From Methylobacterium symbioticum (GTDB lineage Bacteria > Pseudomonadota > Alphaproteobacteria > Rhizobiales > Beijerinckiaceae), in contig NZ_CABFPH010000003.1 of NCBI RefSeq assembly GCF_902141845.1, forward strand, positions 1-64,000: DNA of 64,000 nt, given 5' to 3'. Shown here one piece after another: positions 28,861-37,620 of the stretch (the stretch's first letter is position 1; each line of letters begins with the position of its first letter). Below the pieces are notes generated by a model that was not told the origin of the DNA, did no database searches, and worked only from the letters and a program-made list of their open reading frames with translations. The position numbers and the translations under genes were made by a program.

Positions 28861-29531
28861 CAGGATATCCGCGATATTTTGATCTGAGCCGAAGGATGCC
28901 AGGATCCGACCGCAGGCTCACGACCGAAATGGTGCAACCGTGCGTGCAAAAATGCCAACTCGACGGTTCCACGGGACTGCTAAACCTGCGCTCGGTCAGC
29001 GGGCCGGCTATCCCGAGCATGGTACATGCCATGCTTCAGTCCGCTTCGCGCCATAAGCGGTCCTTGGCCTTTGGTCAGGAAGCGGGCCTTCAGATTTGCG
29101 CTCATCGCCGTTATTCAGCCCGTTCCGGCCAAGGCTCCGAAGCGAAAGTAGCAACCGTCGAGGTAGCAGCTAAGGAGTCAGGCCGAACGGTGCCCACGCC
29201 AGCCGCGCGTAGACGTGTGAAAGCTAGTTGAGCGAGCCTGCGTATGATGTCAATACGCTGACATCTGCGCCAAATTGCTGATATATTAAATGTATATGTA
29301 TCATAAATCAAATCTCAGAATCATATTTTAAATACTCATAAATAGCATTCGATCGTCTGACCCTGCGAAGATAGGCTGTCTCGATGGGATACAATAAGAT
29401 ATCCCTCCGCCTTCGAGCAGACAGATCGTTTATATCTGCGAATAAGAGCCTCTCACAAAACTCCCGGTGGCCGGGAGATCTCCCTCTGGGCACGACAGCG
29501 CAGCGGGAATTTTGTGAGAGGCTCTGAGACT
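28861..29531. other. 671-bp intergenic region
   Basis: No supported gene; plus-strand frames here are short or lack protein character. Contains a segment cgccataagcgg (about 29051) that recurs near 54765, an A/T-rich stretch 29270-29400 and the inverted-repeat element at 29445-29525. Confidence 0.5.
29445..29525. mobile_element. Short inverted-repeat element, MITE-like
   Basis: 81 bp bounded by 22-bp inverted repeats with one mismatch: agagcctctcacaaaactcc(cg) at 29445-29466 and its partner at 29504-29525. A smaller hairpin ctcccgg-tgg-ccgggag lies at 29461-29477. It carries no coding capacity. This is the layout of a non-autonomous IS-derived element (MITE). No clear target duplication is seen. 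It lies just after the stop of the porin gene and could fold into its terminator. Confidence 0.5.
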
Positions 29532-31103
29532 TCACGGCGCCGATGAAAGGCCGAGCAATTGCCCGACCGCGACCTGTAGCGTCCCGCCGAAGAAGAAGCC
29601 ATCGCGTGCCACCCGCGTGCTGCGCGGGTTGTAGAAATTATTGGCGTTCTGGAAATACTGGATCGTAGGTTCGATCGCGATGTACTGGGCAATCTGAATG
29701 TGGGCATTCAGCTCGTAAGCGAAGCTGTTCCTCGACTTGAAGTAGCCCGCGCCGCCTGCGGCGATGTTGGACATCTGTAAGAAGGATTGTTCGGAGTTGG
29801 AGAGCTGCGTCCAGTGAAATTTCACGCCAATGCTGTCATAGGGACGGCTCTGGAGTGGCGACTGGAGGGTGAAGCCGCCATAGGCCTCAGCCGTCACCGG
29901 GACGATGCCGTAGGGCGCCGCGGAGACGCTGGCGAAGGCGACCAAGGACGTCGGATGGAGGTTCCCGGCTTCGGTACCCCCGTCGGCCCGCCACACTACG
30001 CTCTGCGCGTTGAAGATGAAGCCGGCGCTACCGTCCTGCGTGCGCGCGGGATCGGTCGGATTGAACACGATGGAGCGACCGCGCGCCGAGAAGGCCGGGT
30101 CGGTCCGCTGCGAGGAATTGTAGAAGCCGAGCAGCTCGAAACGGTTCGGATAGAGCGTCGTCGTGAAATCGGTCTTGTAGCCGATCTCGGCCAGCGCGAG
30201 GGCACCGGTGGAAGTCCGGGTATCCCAGTCGAACCCGTACTGGAAGACGGCGCGGGGATTGTCCTCGTAGGCGCCCGCCTGGACATACCAGGCGGGGGTG
30301 ATGTTGTACGAGACGCGGGCCATCCACGAGGCCAGCGTCGGGACCTTCACGCCCGCCGATTGATACCAGACGTTGTTCCAGTTGCTGACGAAGTTGCCCT
30401 GGATCGGGAGGTTGAAGGCGCGGTTCGGATTGCTGCGGCCCACCTCGACGGTCATCGCGCCGTCCAGGAGCTTCTGCTCGTAGCTGAGGACGGAGAACTG
30501 GCTGGCGGTCGCGGGGAAGACGGGCTCGAAGCCCGCGGTCAGGTCGCCATAGGCCGGCGCGAAGTTGTTGATGTGGGTCCGCAGGGTGTGGACCGTCTCC
30601 AGGACATGGAAGGTGCCGCCGTTGATGCCGGCGATCCGGCCCATGTCGAAATCGGCGCCGGCGATCAAGAGGCCCGTATTGGCGCTGATGCCTTTGATCA
30701 CGCCCATGTCGAAATTGTTGTAGTACGCGTCGATGAACAGCAGATGCAGGTTGATGCCGGCGGCCTCCGCCGCGGCGCCGATGGGCGCGAGCGGCCCGAC
30801 GGGAAGGGGGCGGACCGGGCCCGGCTGCGTGACGGCAGGCTGGATCTGCGGATTGATGTTGCGGATGATCCGTCCGGGCGGTCCCTTCGGCCGCCGCAGG
30901 GCCGTGTGCCGGTCGTCGCCGCGCCGCATCGGGCGCGCGCTCCGCGCGTCGAGCAGCCGCTCCGCCGTGGCCTCCGGCTGCAGCGCCGCTTGCCGGGCCG
31001 CAGCGTCCTGGGCCGCCGCCTGCGACGCGAATCCGAGGACACTGGTGCCAGCCAGAAGATTTAGGACAATAAGCCTAATATTTGAGCGCACGAAAGCAAG
31101 CAT
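29532..31103 (-). CDS. Outer-membrane porin, OprB-like (carbohydrate porin family)
   Basis: 523 residues from ATG 31103. Signal peptide at about residues 1-33 (LNLLAGTSVLGFASQAAAQ), then a Pro/Arg-rich linker of about 60 residues and a beta-rich domain with many aromatic strand ends (SVLSYEQKLLDGAMTVEVGR, YVQAGAYEDNPRAVFQYGFD, GVKFHWTQLSN, FFFGGTLQVAVGQLLGLSS). The strand pattern and GRSNPNRAF match OprB-type porins. Last gene of the minus-strand transport set; it likely admits the substrate of the catabolic island. The long linker is unusual. Confidence 0.8.
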   Translation of the reverse strand: MLAFVRSNIRLIVLNLLAGTSVLGFASQAAAQDAAARQAALQPEATAERLLDARSARPMRRGDDRHTALRRPKGPPGRIIRNINPQIQPAVTQPGPVRPLPVGPLAPIGAAAEAAGINLHLLFIDAYYNNFDMGVIKGISANTGLLIAGADFDMGRIAGINGGTFHVLETVHTLRTHINNFAPAYGDLTAGFEPVFPATASQFSVLSYEQKLLDGAMTVEVGRSNPNRAFNLPIQGNFVSNWNNVWYQSAGVKVPTLASWMARVSYNITPAWYVQAGAYEDNPRAVFQYGFDWDTRTSTGALALAEIGYKTDFTTTLYPNRFELLGFYNSSQRTDPAFSARGRSIVFNPTDPARTQDGSAGFIFNAQSVVWRADGGTEAGNLHPTSLVAFASVSAAPYGIVPVTAEAYGGFTLQSPLQSRPYDSIGVKFHWTQLSNSEQSFLQMSNIAAGGAGYFKSRNSFAYELNAHIQIAQYIAIEPTIQYFQNANNFYNPRSTRVARDGFFFGGTLQVAVGQLLGLSSAP

Positions 31104-31154
31104 GGTCAAACCCCGGTTGTGAGTGTCAGTCGGGCTGGCGGCCGTTGGTCCGGC

Positions 31155-31826
31155 TTATGGGTGCCAGGCGTCGAGCAGGGCGGCGCCGTCCGTGACGAGG
31201 CCGACATGCATGGCGATGATCCGCATCGCGGCATCTTCGAGATGCGGATTGGTGCCGGCCACGAGGTCGCGCGGGACGACCACCCGGTAGCCGAGGTTCG
31301 AGGCGTCGAAGGCGGTGTTGAGCACGCAGCAATCGGCGAGGCACCCGTCGAGGACGAGGGTGCCGACACCCATGTTGCGCAGCAGGAAGTCGAGGTCGGT
31401 CGGGTAGAAGGCCGACAGGCGCTTCTTGCCGGACACGATGAGGTCGCGCGCGTCGACCTCGGTGACGAACTCGGTCCAGCGCGTTCCCTCGATGGCGTGG
31501 GCGTCGGCATTGCCGATGGCGCCGACATGCAGCGGGAAGACGAGGCGCCAGGCCGACTTGCGCCCGGCCACGTCGTCGACCCCGCCCGCCCGCAGGGTGC
31601 TGCGGACGTGGATCACCGGGACACCGAGGTCGCGGGCCTTCGCGTGGAAGGCATCGACCGGGGCGACGACGTCCCGGGCCCGGGGCGCTGGACAGGGGCA
31701 GAGCGGATCGTCCTCGAGATGACCGCGATGGAGGTCGATGGAGACGATGGCGGTGCGGCTCCGGTCGAAGAACTCGGAGAATTCCGGGCCGAGCTCCCGC
31801 AGCTCGCCGTCGATGTAGCTCTTCAT
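31155..31826 (-). CDS. Isochorismatase-family cysteine hydrolase
   Basis: 223 residues. Catalytic triad visible: Asp31 (AIVSIDLHRGHL), Lys134 (VSGKKRLSAFYPTDLDFLL) and Cys167 (LDGCLADCCVLNTAFDA). Members cleave amide C-N bonds (nicotinamide, carbamoylsarcosine, maleamate, ureidoacrylate) or isochorismate. Next to an importer and opposite a molybdenum hydroxylase, an amidase step in breakdown of an N-containing ring is the best guess. AAGGAG precedes the ATG. It may be co-transcribed with the permeases upstream, 12 nt apart. Confidence 0.9.
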   Translation of the reverse strand: MKSYIDGELRELGPEFSEFFDRSRTAIVSIDLHRGHLEDDPLCPCPAPRARDVVAPVDAFHAKARDLGVPVIHVRSTLRAGGVDDVAGRKSAWRLVFPLHVGAIGNADAHAIEGTRWTEFVTEVDARDLIVSGKKRLSAFYPTDLDFLLRNMGVGTLVLDGCLADCCVLNTAFDASNLGYRVVVPRDLVAGTNPHLEDAAMRIIAMHVGLVTDGAALLDAWHP

Positions 31827-31838
31827 GGCGCGGGCTCC

Positions 31839-32732
31839 TTATCTGCGCTCGCGGTCGTAGGCGACGCCGAGGAGGGTGGGGGTTCCGGCTCCTTGCGCCG
31901 GCCGGCGGCTCTGAAGACCGAGGACGACAAGGGTCGCCACGTAGGGCAGCATGTTGAGGAAGTGCGGGTCGATCCAGCTCGCGCCGCCGACCTGCGCCCG
32001 GAAGCGGTAGGCGTCGATCAGGCCGAACAGGATGGCCCCGGCCACGATCCAGAGAGGCCGCCAGCGGGCGAAGATCACCAGGGCGAGGGCGATCCAGCCG
32101 CGCCCCGCCGTCATGTTCTCGATCCAGGAGGGGGTGAGGACGACGGAGATGAAGGCCCCGCCGAGCCCGATGAGGCCGGAGCCCAGGACCACGTACAGGC
32201 CGCGCAGCGGCACCACGGGCAGGCCGAGGGCATCGAGCGCCGCCGGGTTCTCGCCGAGCGTGCGCAGGAGCAGTCCGGGCCGGGTATGCCGAAGGAACAG
32301 GGCGGCGATCACCGCACAGGCCAGGGCCGCGGCGACGTAGACGCCGCTCGCCGCCGCCGAGGCGGCCCCGGCCTCACCGAGAGTCAGCCCCACATAGGAT
32401 TGCCCTAGGAAGGCGGAGAGGCCCGATCCGAGGATCGTCATGGCGAGTCCCGTGACCACCTGGTTGAGGCGCAAGCCGACCACCAGGGCCGCGAAGAGGC
32501 CGCCGAAGGCCGCCGCCGCCAGGACGGCGCAGCCCATGCCGGCGAGGCCCGAGCCCGTCCCGTGGGCCACCATGAAGGCGGCCACGGCGCCGACCAGCAT
32601 CGTGCCCTCGATCCCGAGGTTCAGGACACCCGCCCGCTCGATGAGTAGCTCCCCAAGCGCCGCGTAGAGGATCGGCGTCGCCGAAACGAGAGCGGCCCCG
32701 AGCAGGAGGAGGCTTGGATCGCTCGCGCTCAT
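31839..32732 (-). CDS. ABC transporter permease (BMP/nucleoside type, second permease)
   Basis: 297 residues, about eight membrane helices. PILYAALGELLIERAGVLNL with GIEGTMLVGA is the signature of the second permease in BMP-type (nucleoside/purine) importers, and VPLRGLYVVLGSGLIGLGGA is also typical. Overlaps the first permease by 4 nt (ATGA). Confidence 0.92.
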   Translation of the reverse strand: MSASDPSLLLLGAALVSATPILYAALGELLIERAGVLNLGIEGTMLVGAVAAFMVAHGTGSGLAGMGCAVLAAAAFGGLFAALVVGLRLNQVVTGLAMTILGSGLSAFLGQSYVGLTLGEAGAASAAASGVYVAAALACAVIAALFLRHTRPGLLLRTLGENPAALDALGLPVVPLRGLYVVLGSGLIGLGGAFISVVLTPSWIENMTAGRGWIALALVIFARWRPLWIVAGAILFGLIDAYRFRAQVGGASWIDPHFLNMLPYVATLVVLGLQSRRPAQGAGTPTLLGVAYDRERR

Positions 32733-33796
32733 GCGGTGGTGCTCCGGACGATGCGGATGCGGTAGCGGGCCAGCGAGCCGGCTCCGAGGATGCAGATGAG
32801 GATGGTCGCCTGGAGGACGGTGCTGATCGCGCCGGGGATGTGGGCAATCTGCAGGCTAAAGCCGCCGTTCAGGAGGCCGGCATAGAGGATCGAGACCAGA
32901 AGGATCGGCAGGGGCCGCCCCCCGGCCAGCCACGCGACCAGCACGCCCATGAAGCCGTAACCGGGGGACAGCCCGGTCTGGAGCCGGCCGGTGGTCGCCG
33001 AGATCTCGATCGCCCCGGCCAGGCCCGCCAGCGCTCCCGACGCGCACAGCCCCGAGATCACGATCCAGGCGGCGTTGATGCCACTGTAGCGCGCGGCCTC
33101 GGGGGCATCGCCCGCGACCCGCAGCTCGTAGCCCCAGCGCGTGCCGGAATCGACAACCGCGAGCAGGGCGACCGCCGCGAGGAGGACGGGAAAGCCGCCC
33201 TGGATCGCGCCGAAGACGGGACCGAGCTGCCCGGCATCCAGGATCGGCGGCGAGTAGGGGAACGAGAAGGTCAGCGGGTCCGCCCAGGGGCCGCGCACCA
33301 GGTAGTTGATCCAGAGCAGGCAGATGTAGTTCAGCATGAGCGTCGTCAGGATCTCGCTCATGCCGAGCACCGCCCGCGGGATGGCTGCCAGCGCCGCCCA
33401 GGCCGCCCCGCCGAGCAGGCCGGCGCCGAGCACCAGCGCCACGGCCAGGGGGTGGGCGGTGTCCTCGGGGAGGCAGAGGCCGATGCCGGTGGCCGCGAAG
33501 GCCCCGAAGAAGAACTGCCCCTCGGCGCCGATATTGATGAGGTTCGCCCGCGACGCGAGGGCGATCCCAACCGCGCAGAGGCCGATCGGCACGGCCTTGC
33601 TCAGGGTCGATTGCACGGCCGGCCAGGAGCCGAAGGCGCCGCGGACCAGGGCATCGAGCACGGAGGCCGGAGGATGATCGGAGAGGGCGAGGAGGCCCGC
33701 CGACAGGGCGAGCGCGAGGCCGCCACCCACCGCCGCACGTAGGGCGTAGGCGGCTAGGGTCGGATCCGTCAGTCGCGGTTCGAGGCGCACACGCAT
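32729..33796 (-). CDS. ABC transporter permease (BMP/nucleoside type, first permease)
   Basis: 355 residues from ATG 33796, overlapping the ATPase stop (TGATG). Signature VGIALASRANLINIGAEGQF, GMSEILTTLMLNYICLLWIN and GYGFMGVLVAWLAGG are typical of the first permease of BMP-family importers (YufP/RbsC-like). A longer open frame upstream is the shadow of the ATPase gene. Confidence 0.92.
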   Translation of the reverse strand: MRVRLEPRLTDPTLAAYALRAAVGGGLALALSAGLLALSDHPPASVLDALVRGAFGSWPAVQSTLSKAVPIGLCAVGIALASRANLINIGAEGQFFFGAFAATGIGLCLPEDTAHPLAVALVLGAGLLGGAAWAALAAIPRAVLGMSEILTTLMLNYICLLWINYLVRGPWADPLTFSFPYSPPILDAGQLGPVFGAIQGGFPVLLAAVALLAVVDSGTRWGYELRVAGDAPEAARYSGINAAWIVISGLCASGALAGLAGAIEISATTGRLQTGLSPGYGFMGVLVAWLAGGRPLPILLVSILYAGLLNGGFSLQIAHIPGAISTVLQATILICILGAGSLARYRIRIVRSTTA

Positions 33797-35307
33797 CAGG
33801 AAGCCTCCGCTGCCGTCATGAAGCGCCCGATCTCGTTGAGGCTGGTCTGGGCGGTCGCTCGGTCGAGGACGATGCGGCCGCCGCTCATCACCAGAATGCG
33901 CGTGGCGATCGCCAGACATTCTTCCAGTTCCTCGCTCGCCATCAGCACGGCGGCGCCGGCCGCCGCCCGCGCGATCAGGGCGTTGCGGATCTGGGCCGCT
34001 GCGGCGATGTCGAGGCCGCGGGTGGGGTAGCTCGCCACGATCAGGTCGGGGTCGCCGACCAGCTCCCGCCCGAGGACGATGCGCTGGAGATTGCCGCCGG
34101 ACAGGCGCCGGATCGCCGAATCCGGGTCGGCGACGACGCCGAACGTATCCTGGACCCTGCCGCAATGGCGACGGACCTCCCGGCGCCGCAGCCAGACGGA
34201 GAAGGGCTTGCGCCGGTGCACGCCGAGGAGGGCGTTGTCCTCGATGCTGAGGCCGGGCGCCAGCGCGACACCGAGGTGCTGTGCCGGGATGAAGGCGAAG
34301 CCGCGGCCCTTCCGACTCCCGGACGCGACGATGCGACCTGCGGACGGGGGCTTCTGCCCGCCGATCGCGTCGAGAAGCTCGGCCTGCCCATTGCCGGCGA
34401 CCCCGACTACGGCGACGAGCTCGCCGCCGCGGACCTTGAAGCTGACGTCGTGGACGCTGTCCCGCCCGGAATGGCCGGTGACGCGCAAGTTCTCGACGAC
34501 GAGTCTCTCCGGTCCCGGTGCCGAGGCCGGGCGGGCGGCGAGAGAGACGCTGCGCGTGCCCACGATCAGCCCCGCGATCTCCTCGGAGCTGCGGCCGGCC
34601 GCGCTGCCCTCGAACACCACGCGGCCGCCCCGCATCACGACGAGCCGGCTGGCCACCTGCCGGATCTCCGACAGCTTGTGGGAGATCAGGATCACCGAGC
34701 GGCCGCGGGCGACGATGCGGCGCACCAGCATGAACAGGCGCTCCGATTCCAGCGGCGAGAGCACCGATGTCGGCTCGTCGAGGATCAGGATGCGGGCGCC
34801 CTGTGCAAGAACCCGTAGGATCTCCAACTGCTGCCGCTCGGCGAGGCTCATGCGCCAGACCGGCTTGCCCATGTCGAGATCGAAACCGACCTCGGCCATG
34901 AGCCGCCGCACCTCGTCGGAGGGACGCCTGCGCTGCCAGACCCGGCCTCGGTCCACCGCCAAGGAGACGTTCTCGTAGGCGGTGAGCGACGGCACCAGCT
35001 TGAACTGCTGGTGTACCATCCCGATCCCCCGGGCGACGGAGGCGGCCGGAGACCCGAGCGCCATCGGGCGCTCGTCGACCTCGACCGTTCCCGCATCCGG
35101 CAGGTACAGGCCGCACAGGACGTTCATGGCCGTGGACTTGCCGGCACCGTTCTCGCCGAGCAGCGCCACCACCTCCCCGGGCATGACCGAGAAGGACACG
35201 TCGTCGTTGGCGACGAGCTTGCCGAAGCTCTTGGTCACGCCCTGCAGGCGGCACAGCGGCGCGGTGGCTCCGTTCACCTGCAGGGGGATGGGGAAGCCCG
35301 CGTTCAT
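33796..35307 (-). CDS. ABC transporter ATP-binding protein (BMP/nucleoside type, duplicated ATPase)
   Basis: 503 residues with two ATPase halves, as in sugar/nucleoside importers. First half: Walker A LLGENGAGKSTAMNVLCGLY, signature MSLAERQQLEILRVLA, Walker B ILILDEPTSVLSP. Second half: VVGVAGNGQAELLDAI (no GKST lysine, as usual), signature LSGGNLQRIVLGRELVGDPD, and VASYPTRGLDIAAA replacing Walker B. Its start overlaps the stop of the binding-protein gene by 4 nt. Confidence 0.93.
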   Translation of the reverse strand: MNAGFPIPLQVNGATAPLCRLQGVTKSFGKLVANDDVSFSVMPGEVVALLGENGAGKSTAMNVLCGLYLPDAGTVEVDERPMALGSPAASVARGIGMVHQQFKLVPSLTAYENVSLAVDRGRVWQRRRPSDEVRRLMAEVGFDLDMGKPVWRMSLAERQQLEILRVLAQGARILILDEPTSVLSPLESERLFMLVRRIVARGRSVILISHKLSEIRQVASRLVVMRGGRVVFEGSAAGRSSEEIAGLIVGTRSVSLAARPASAPGPERLVVENLRVTGHSGRDSVHDVSFKVRGGELVAVVGVAGNGQAELLDAIGGQKPPSAGRIVASGSRKGRGFAFIPAQHLGVALAPGLSIEDNALLGVHRRKPFSVWLRRREVRRHCGRVQDTFGVVADPDSAIRRLSGGNLQRIVLGRELVGDPDLIVASYPTRGLDIAAAAQIRNALIARAAAGAAVLMASEELEECLAIATRILVMSGGRIVLDRATAQTSLNEIGRFMTAAEAS

Positions 35308-36371
35308 TTCTGCGGGACCGCGCCGGAGACGCCCTCGAGGAGCCAGCGCATCTTCTGGATGTCGGGCAGACCGAGGGCCTTGCCTTCGGACAGGACGACA
35401 TTGCCCTTGTTGTCCTTCAGCGGCGCCTTCCAATAATCGAACGTGCCGCCAGCGATCGCCGTGCGCTTCTCTTCGACCAGCTTGGCCACCTCGGTCGGAA
35501 CCAGCGGTGACATCTTCGCCAGGCCGACCACGCCGTCGTCGAGGCCGCCGTAATAGTCGCCGGGCCTGAAGGCCTTGTCCTGCACGGACTTGATCAGCCT
35601 CTTGTCGAGCTCGCACCAGTTCCAGACCGTTCCCGTCAGAACCTTGTCCCCGCCGATCGCAGACATGTCGGATTCTGAGCCGATGGCGAAGGCGCCCTTC
35701 TCGATCGCGCCCTGCAGGGCGGAGGCCGTGTCCTGATGCTGAGCGATCACGTCGTTGCCGGCTTCCACGAGGGCCACGGCGGCTTGCTTTTCCGCCGGAG
35801 GGTCGAACCACGACAGGGTCCACACCACGCTGACGGTCGCCTTCGGGTTGACCGAGCGCACGCCGAGCGCGAACGCGTTGATCCCGGCGATCACGGGCGG
35901 GATCGGCTGGGCGGCGACGAAGCCGATCTTGTTCGTCTTCGTCATCCGGCCGGCGACGATGCCGTTCAGGTAGCGCCCGTCCCAGAGCTTCCCGTAGACG
36001 TTCTGGATGTTGGCACCCGGTGCGATGGTCGGCGCGATGCCGAAGAAGTGCGTGTCGGGGTTCTGCTTGGCGACCTTCTGGGTGAAGGGCTGGTAGCCGA
36101 AGGCGGTCGCAAAGATCGCCTTGTAGCCCTGGCCGATCAGATCCTGCTCGATCCGCGCCGTGTCGGGCCCTTCCGGAACCGATTCCACGAAGGTTGTCTT
36201 GATGCCCGCCGCCTCCAGGCAGCGGCGCGCCTCGTCATGCCGGGCCGTCCAGCCGGCATCGGCCCGCGGCCCCACATACAGGAAGCCCGCCTTGAGCGGC
36301 TCGTCGGCCCCAGCAGGCGAGAGAGAGGCGGCCAGAGTCAGAAGCGCCGCGCCGAAAATTTGAGCCCGCAT
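35304..36371 (-). CDS. BMP family ABC transporter substrate-binding protein
   Basis: 355 residues from ATG 36371, with GGAGG 6 nt upstream. Sec signal peptide (ALLTLAASLSPAGA, about residues 8-22). BMP/PnrA-like fold: KAGFLYVGPRADAGWTARHD, AIFATAFGYQPFTQKVA, KIGFVAAQPIPPVIAGINAF. Known members bind purine nucleosides, riboflavin or similar N-heterocycles. It heads the minus-strand transport operon, so the ligand is likely the compound attacked by the divergent molybdenum hydroxylase. Confidence 0.92.
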   Translation of the reverse strand: MRAQIFGAALLTLAASLSPAGADEPLKAGFLYVGPRADAGWTARHDEARRCLEAAGIKTTFVESVPEGPDTARIEQDLIGQGYKAIFATAFGYQPFTQKVAKQNPDTHFFGIAPTIAPGANIQNVYGKLWDGRYLNGIVAGRMTKTNKIGFVAAQPIPPVIAGINAFALGVRSVNPKATVSVVWTLSWFDPPAEKQAAVALVEAGNDVIAQHQDTASALQGAIEKGAFAIGSESDMSAIGGDKVLTGTVWNWCELDKRLIKSVQDKAFRPGDYYGGLDDGVVGLAKMSPLVPTEVAKLVEEKRTAIAGGTFDYWKAPLKDNKGNVVLSEGKALGLPDIQKMRWLLEGVSGAVPQK

Positions 36372-36765
36372 CAACAACCTCCGTGCCTGCTGATTTTTAT
36401 GATATTAAAACATGGGCGGGTTTTTTCAAAGAGATTTCATGCACAATAGTACGGCAGAGATGCCTTTGAGTTCGGCAGGTCCGTCTCACTCAACGCCAGG
36501 ATGTGGTTTTTCGCCAGGGGAGGCAGGCTTTGACGAGGGCCGTATCCGCGCCGGTGCGCAGAGGATCCCCCTGTGAAATATCGCGGATCGATGCCCACTG
36601 GCTTGTCATCACATATCGGTGATCTGAAAGCGGGGGCGCACAGCGATGACAAATTGGGCAGAGAGGAACTTTCTTGCCGATCGCTAAGACGGAGGGACCG
36701 AGCTGTGCCACTGGACAGGGAATTGGAACCGGCCTATCCCTGACTAGATTTTTAACAGTATCAAA
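36372..36765. promoter_or_regulatory. Divergent control region of the catabolic island
   Basis: 394 bp between the BMP importer operon (minus) and the molybdenum hydroxylase operon (plus). It is A/T-rich near both ends (about 36388-36440 and 36750-36765). No gene and no clear riboswitch seen. The XRE-cupin regulator at 42752-43384 may act here. Confidence 0.45.
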
Positions 36766-37620
36766 ATGAAGCCGGCAGCATTCGACTACCACCGACCGAC
36801 CGACGTTGTCGCCGCGCTGGCCCTGCTCGACGCGCACGGCGCCGACGGAAAAGTGCTGGCCGGCGGCCAGAGTCTCGTAGCAGCGATGAACTTCCGCCTC
36901 GCGCGTCCGGGCGTGCTGATCGACGTCAACCGGATTGCCGAACTGGACTACCTCCGGGTCGAGGGCGGGCATCTGCGCGTCGGCGCGCTGACCCGCCACG
37001 CAGCCTTCCACCGGCCAGTGGTCGACGGGCCGCTCGGGACCCTCCTGAGTCGGGTTGTCGAGCACGTGGCGCATTATCCGATCCGCCAGCGCGGGACCTT
37101 CGCCGGCAGCCTCGCCCATGCCGATCCCGCCTCCGAATGGTGCCTGACCGCCACGGTGCTCGATGCGGAGATTTCGGTGCGGAGCCTGCGCGGCGCGCGC
37201 AGCATCCCGGCCTCCGCCTTCTTCAAGGGGACGTTCACGACGGCCCTGGAGCCGGACGAGCTGATCACCGAGATCCGCCTGCCTCTCCTCGATGCGGGCT
37301 GGCGCGGCGGGTTCTCCGAGTTCTCCCGGCGCGCGGGCGATTTCGCTCTGGCGATGGCGCTCGCGGTGCTGCGCGTCGAAAGCGGCGTGATCCGCGCTGC
37401 CCGCCTCGGCATCGGCGGCGTCGCCGACAGGGCGATCCGCCTCCACGCCGTCGAGGCGGCGCTGGTGGGCCGGGAGGCGACCGAGTCCATCTTCCGCGCC
37501 GCCGGGGCGGAGGCGAGCCGCGCCGTTGAGCCCAGCGCCGACATCCACGCCTCGTCTGAGTACCGGCGCGACCTGATCGCCGCGATGGTCGCGCGGGCCC
37601 TGGCGGAGGCGGCCGCGTGA
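36766..37620 (+). CDS. Molybdenum hydroxylase, FAD-binding medium subunit
   Basis: 284 residues of the CoxM/XdhA-FAD family. FAD contacts are seen in VLAGGQSLVAAMNFRLARPG (about residues 30-49) and RQRGTFAGSLAHADPASEW, with a C-terminal CO-dehydrogenase-flavoprotein domain. It passes electrons from the 2Fe-2S subunit to the acceptor. The start MKPAAFDYHRP is typical of the family although no Shine-Dalgarno is evident. Overlaps the next gene by 4 nt (GTGA). Confidence 0.92.
   Translation: MKPAAFDYHRPTDVVAALALLDAHGADGKVLAGGQSLVAAMNFRLARPGVLIDVNRIAELDYLRVEGGHLRVGALTRHAAFHRPVVDGPLGTLLSRVVEHVAHYPIRQRGTFAGSLAHADPASEWCLTATVLDAEISVRSLRGARSIPASAFFKGTFTTALEPDELITEIRLPLLDAGWRGGFSEFSRRAGDFALAMALAVLRVESGVIRAARLGIGGVADRAIRLHAVEAALVGREATESIFRAAGAEASRAVEPSADIHASSEYRRDLIAAMVARALAEAAA

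Noticed and set aside
28761-29231. 156-residue plus-strand frame after the aldoxime dehydratase
   Set aside because: It begins inside the antisense of the dehydratase and has no motif or Shine-Dalgarno.
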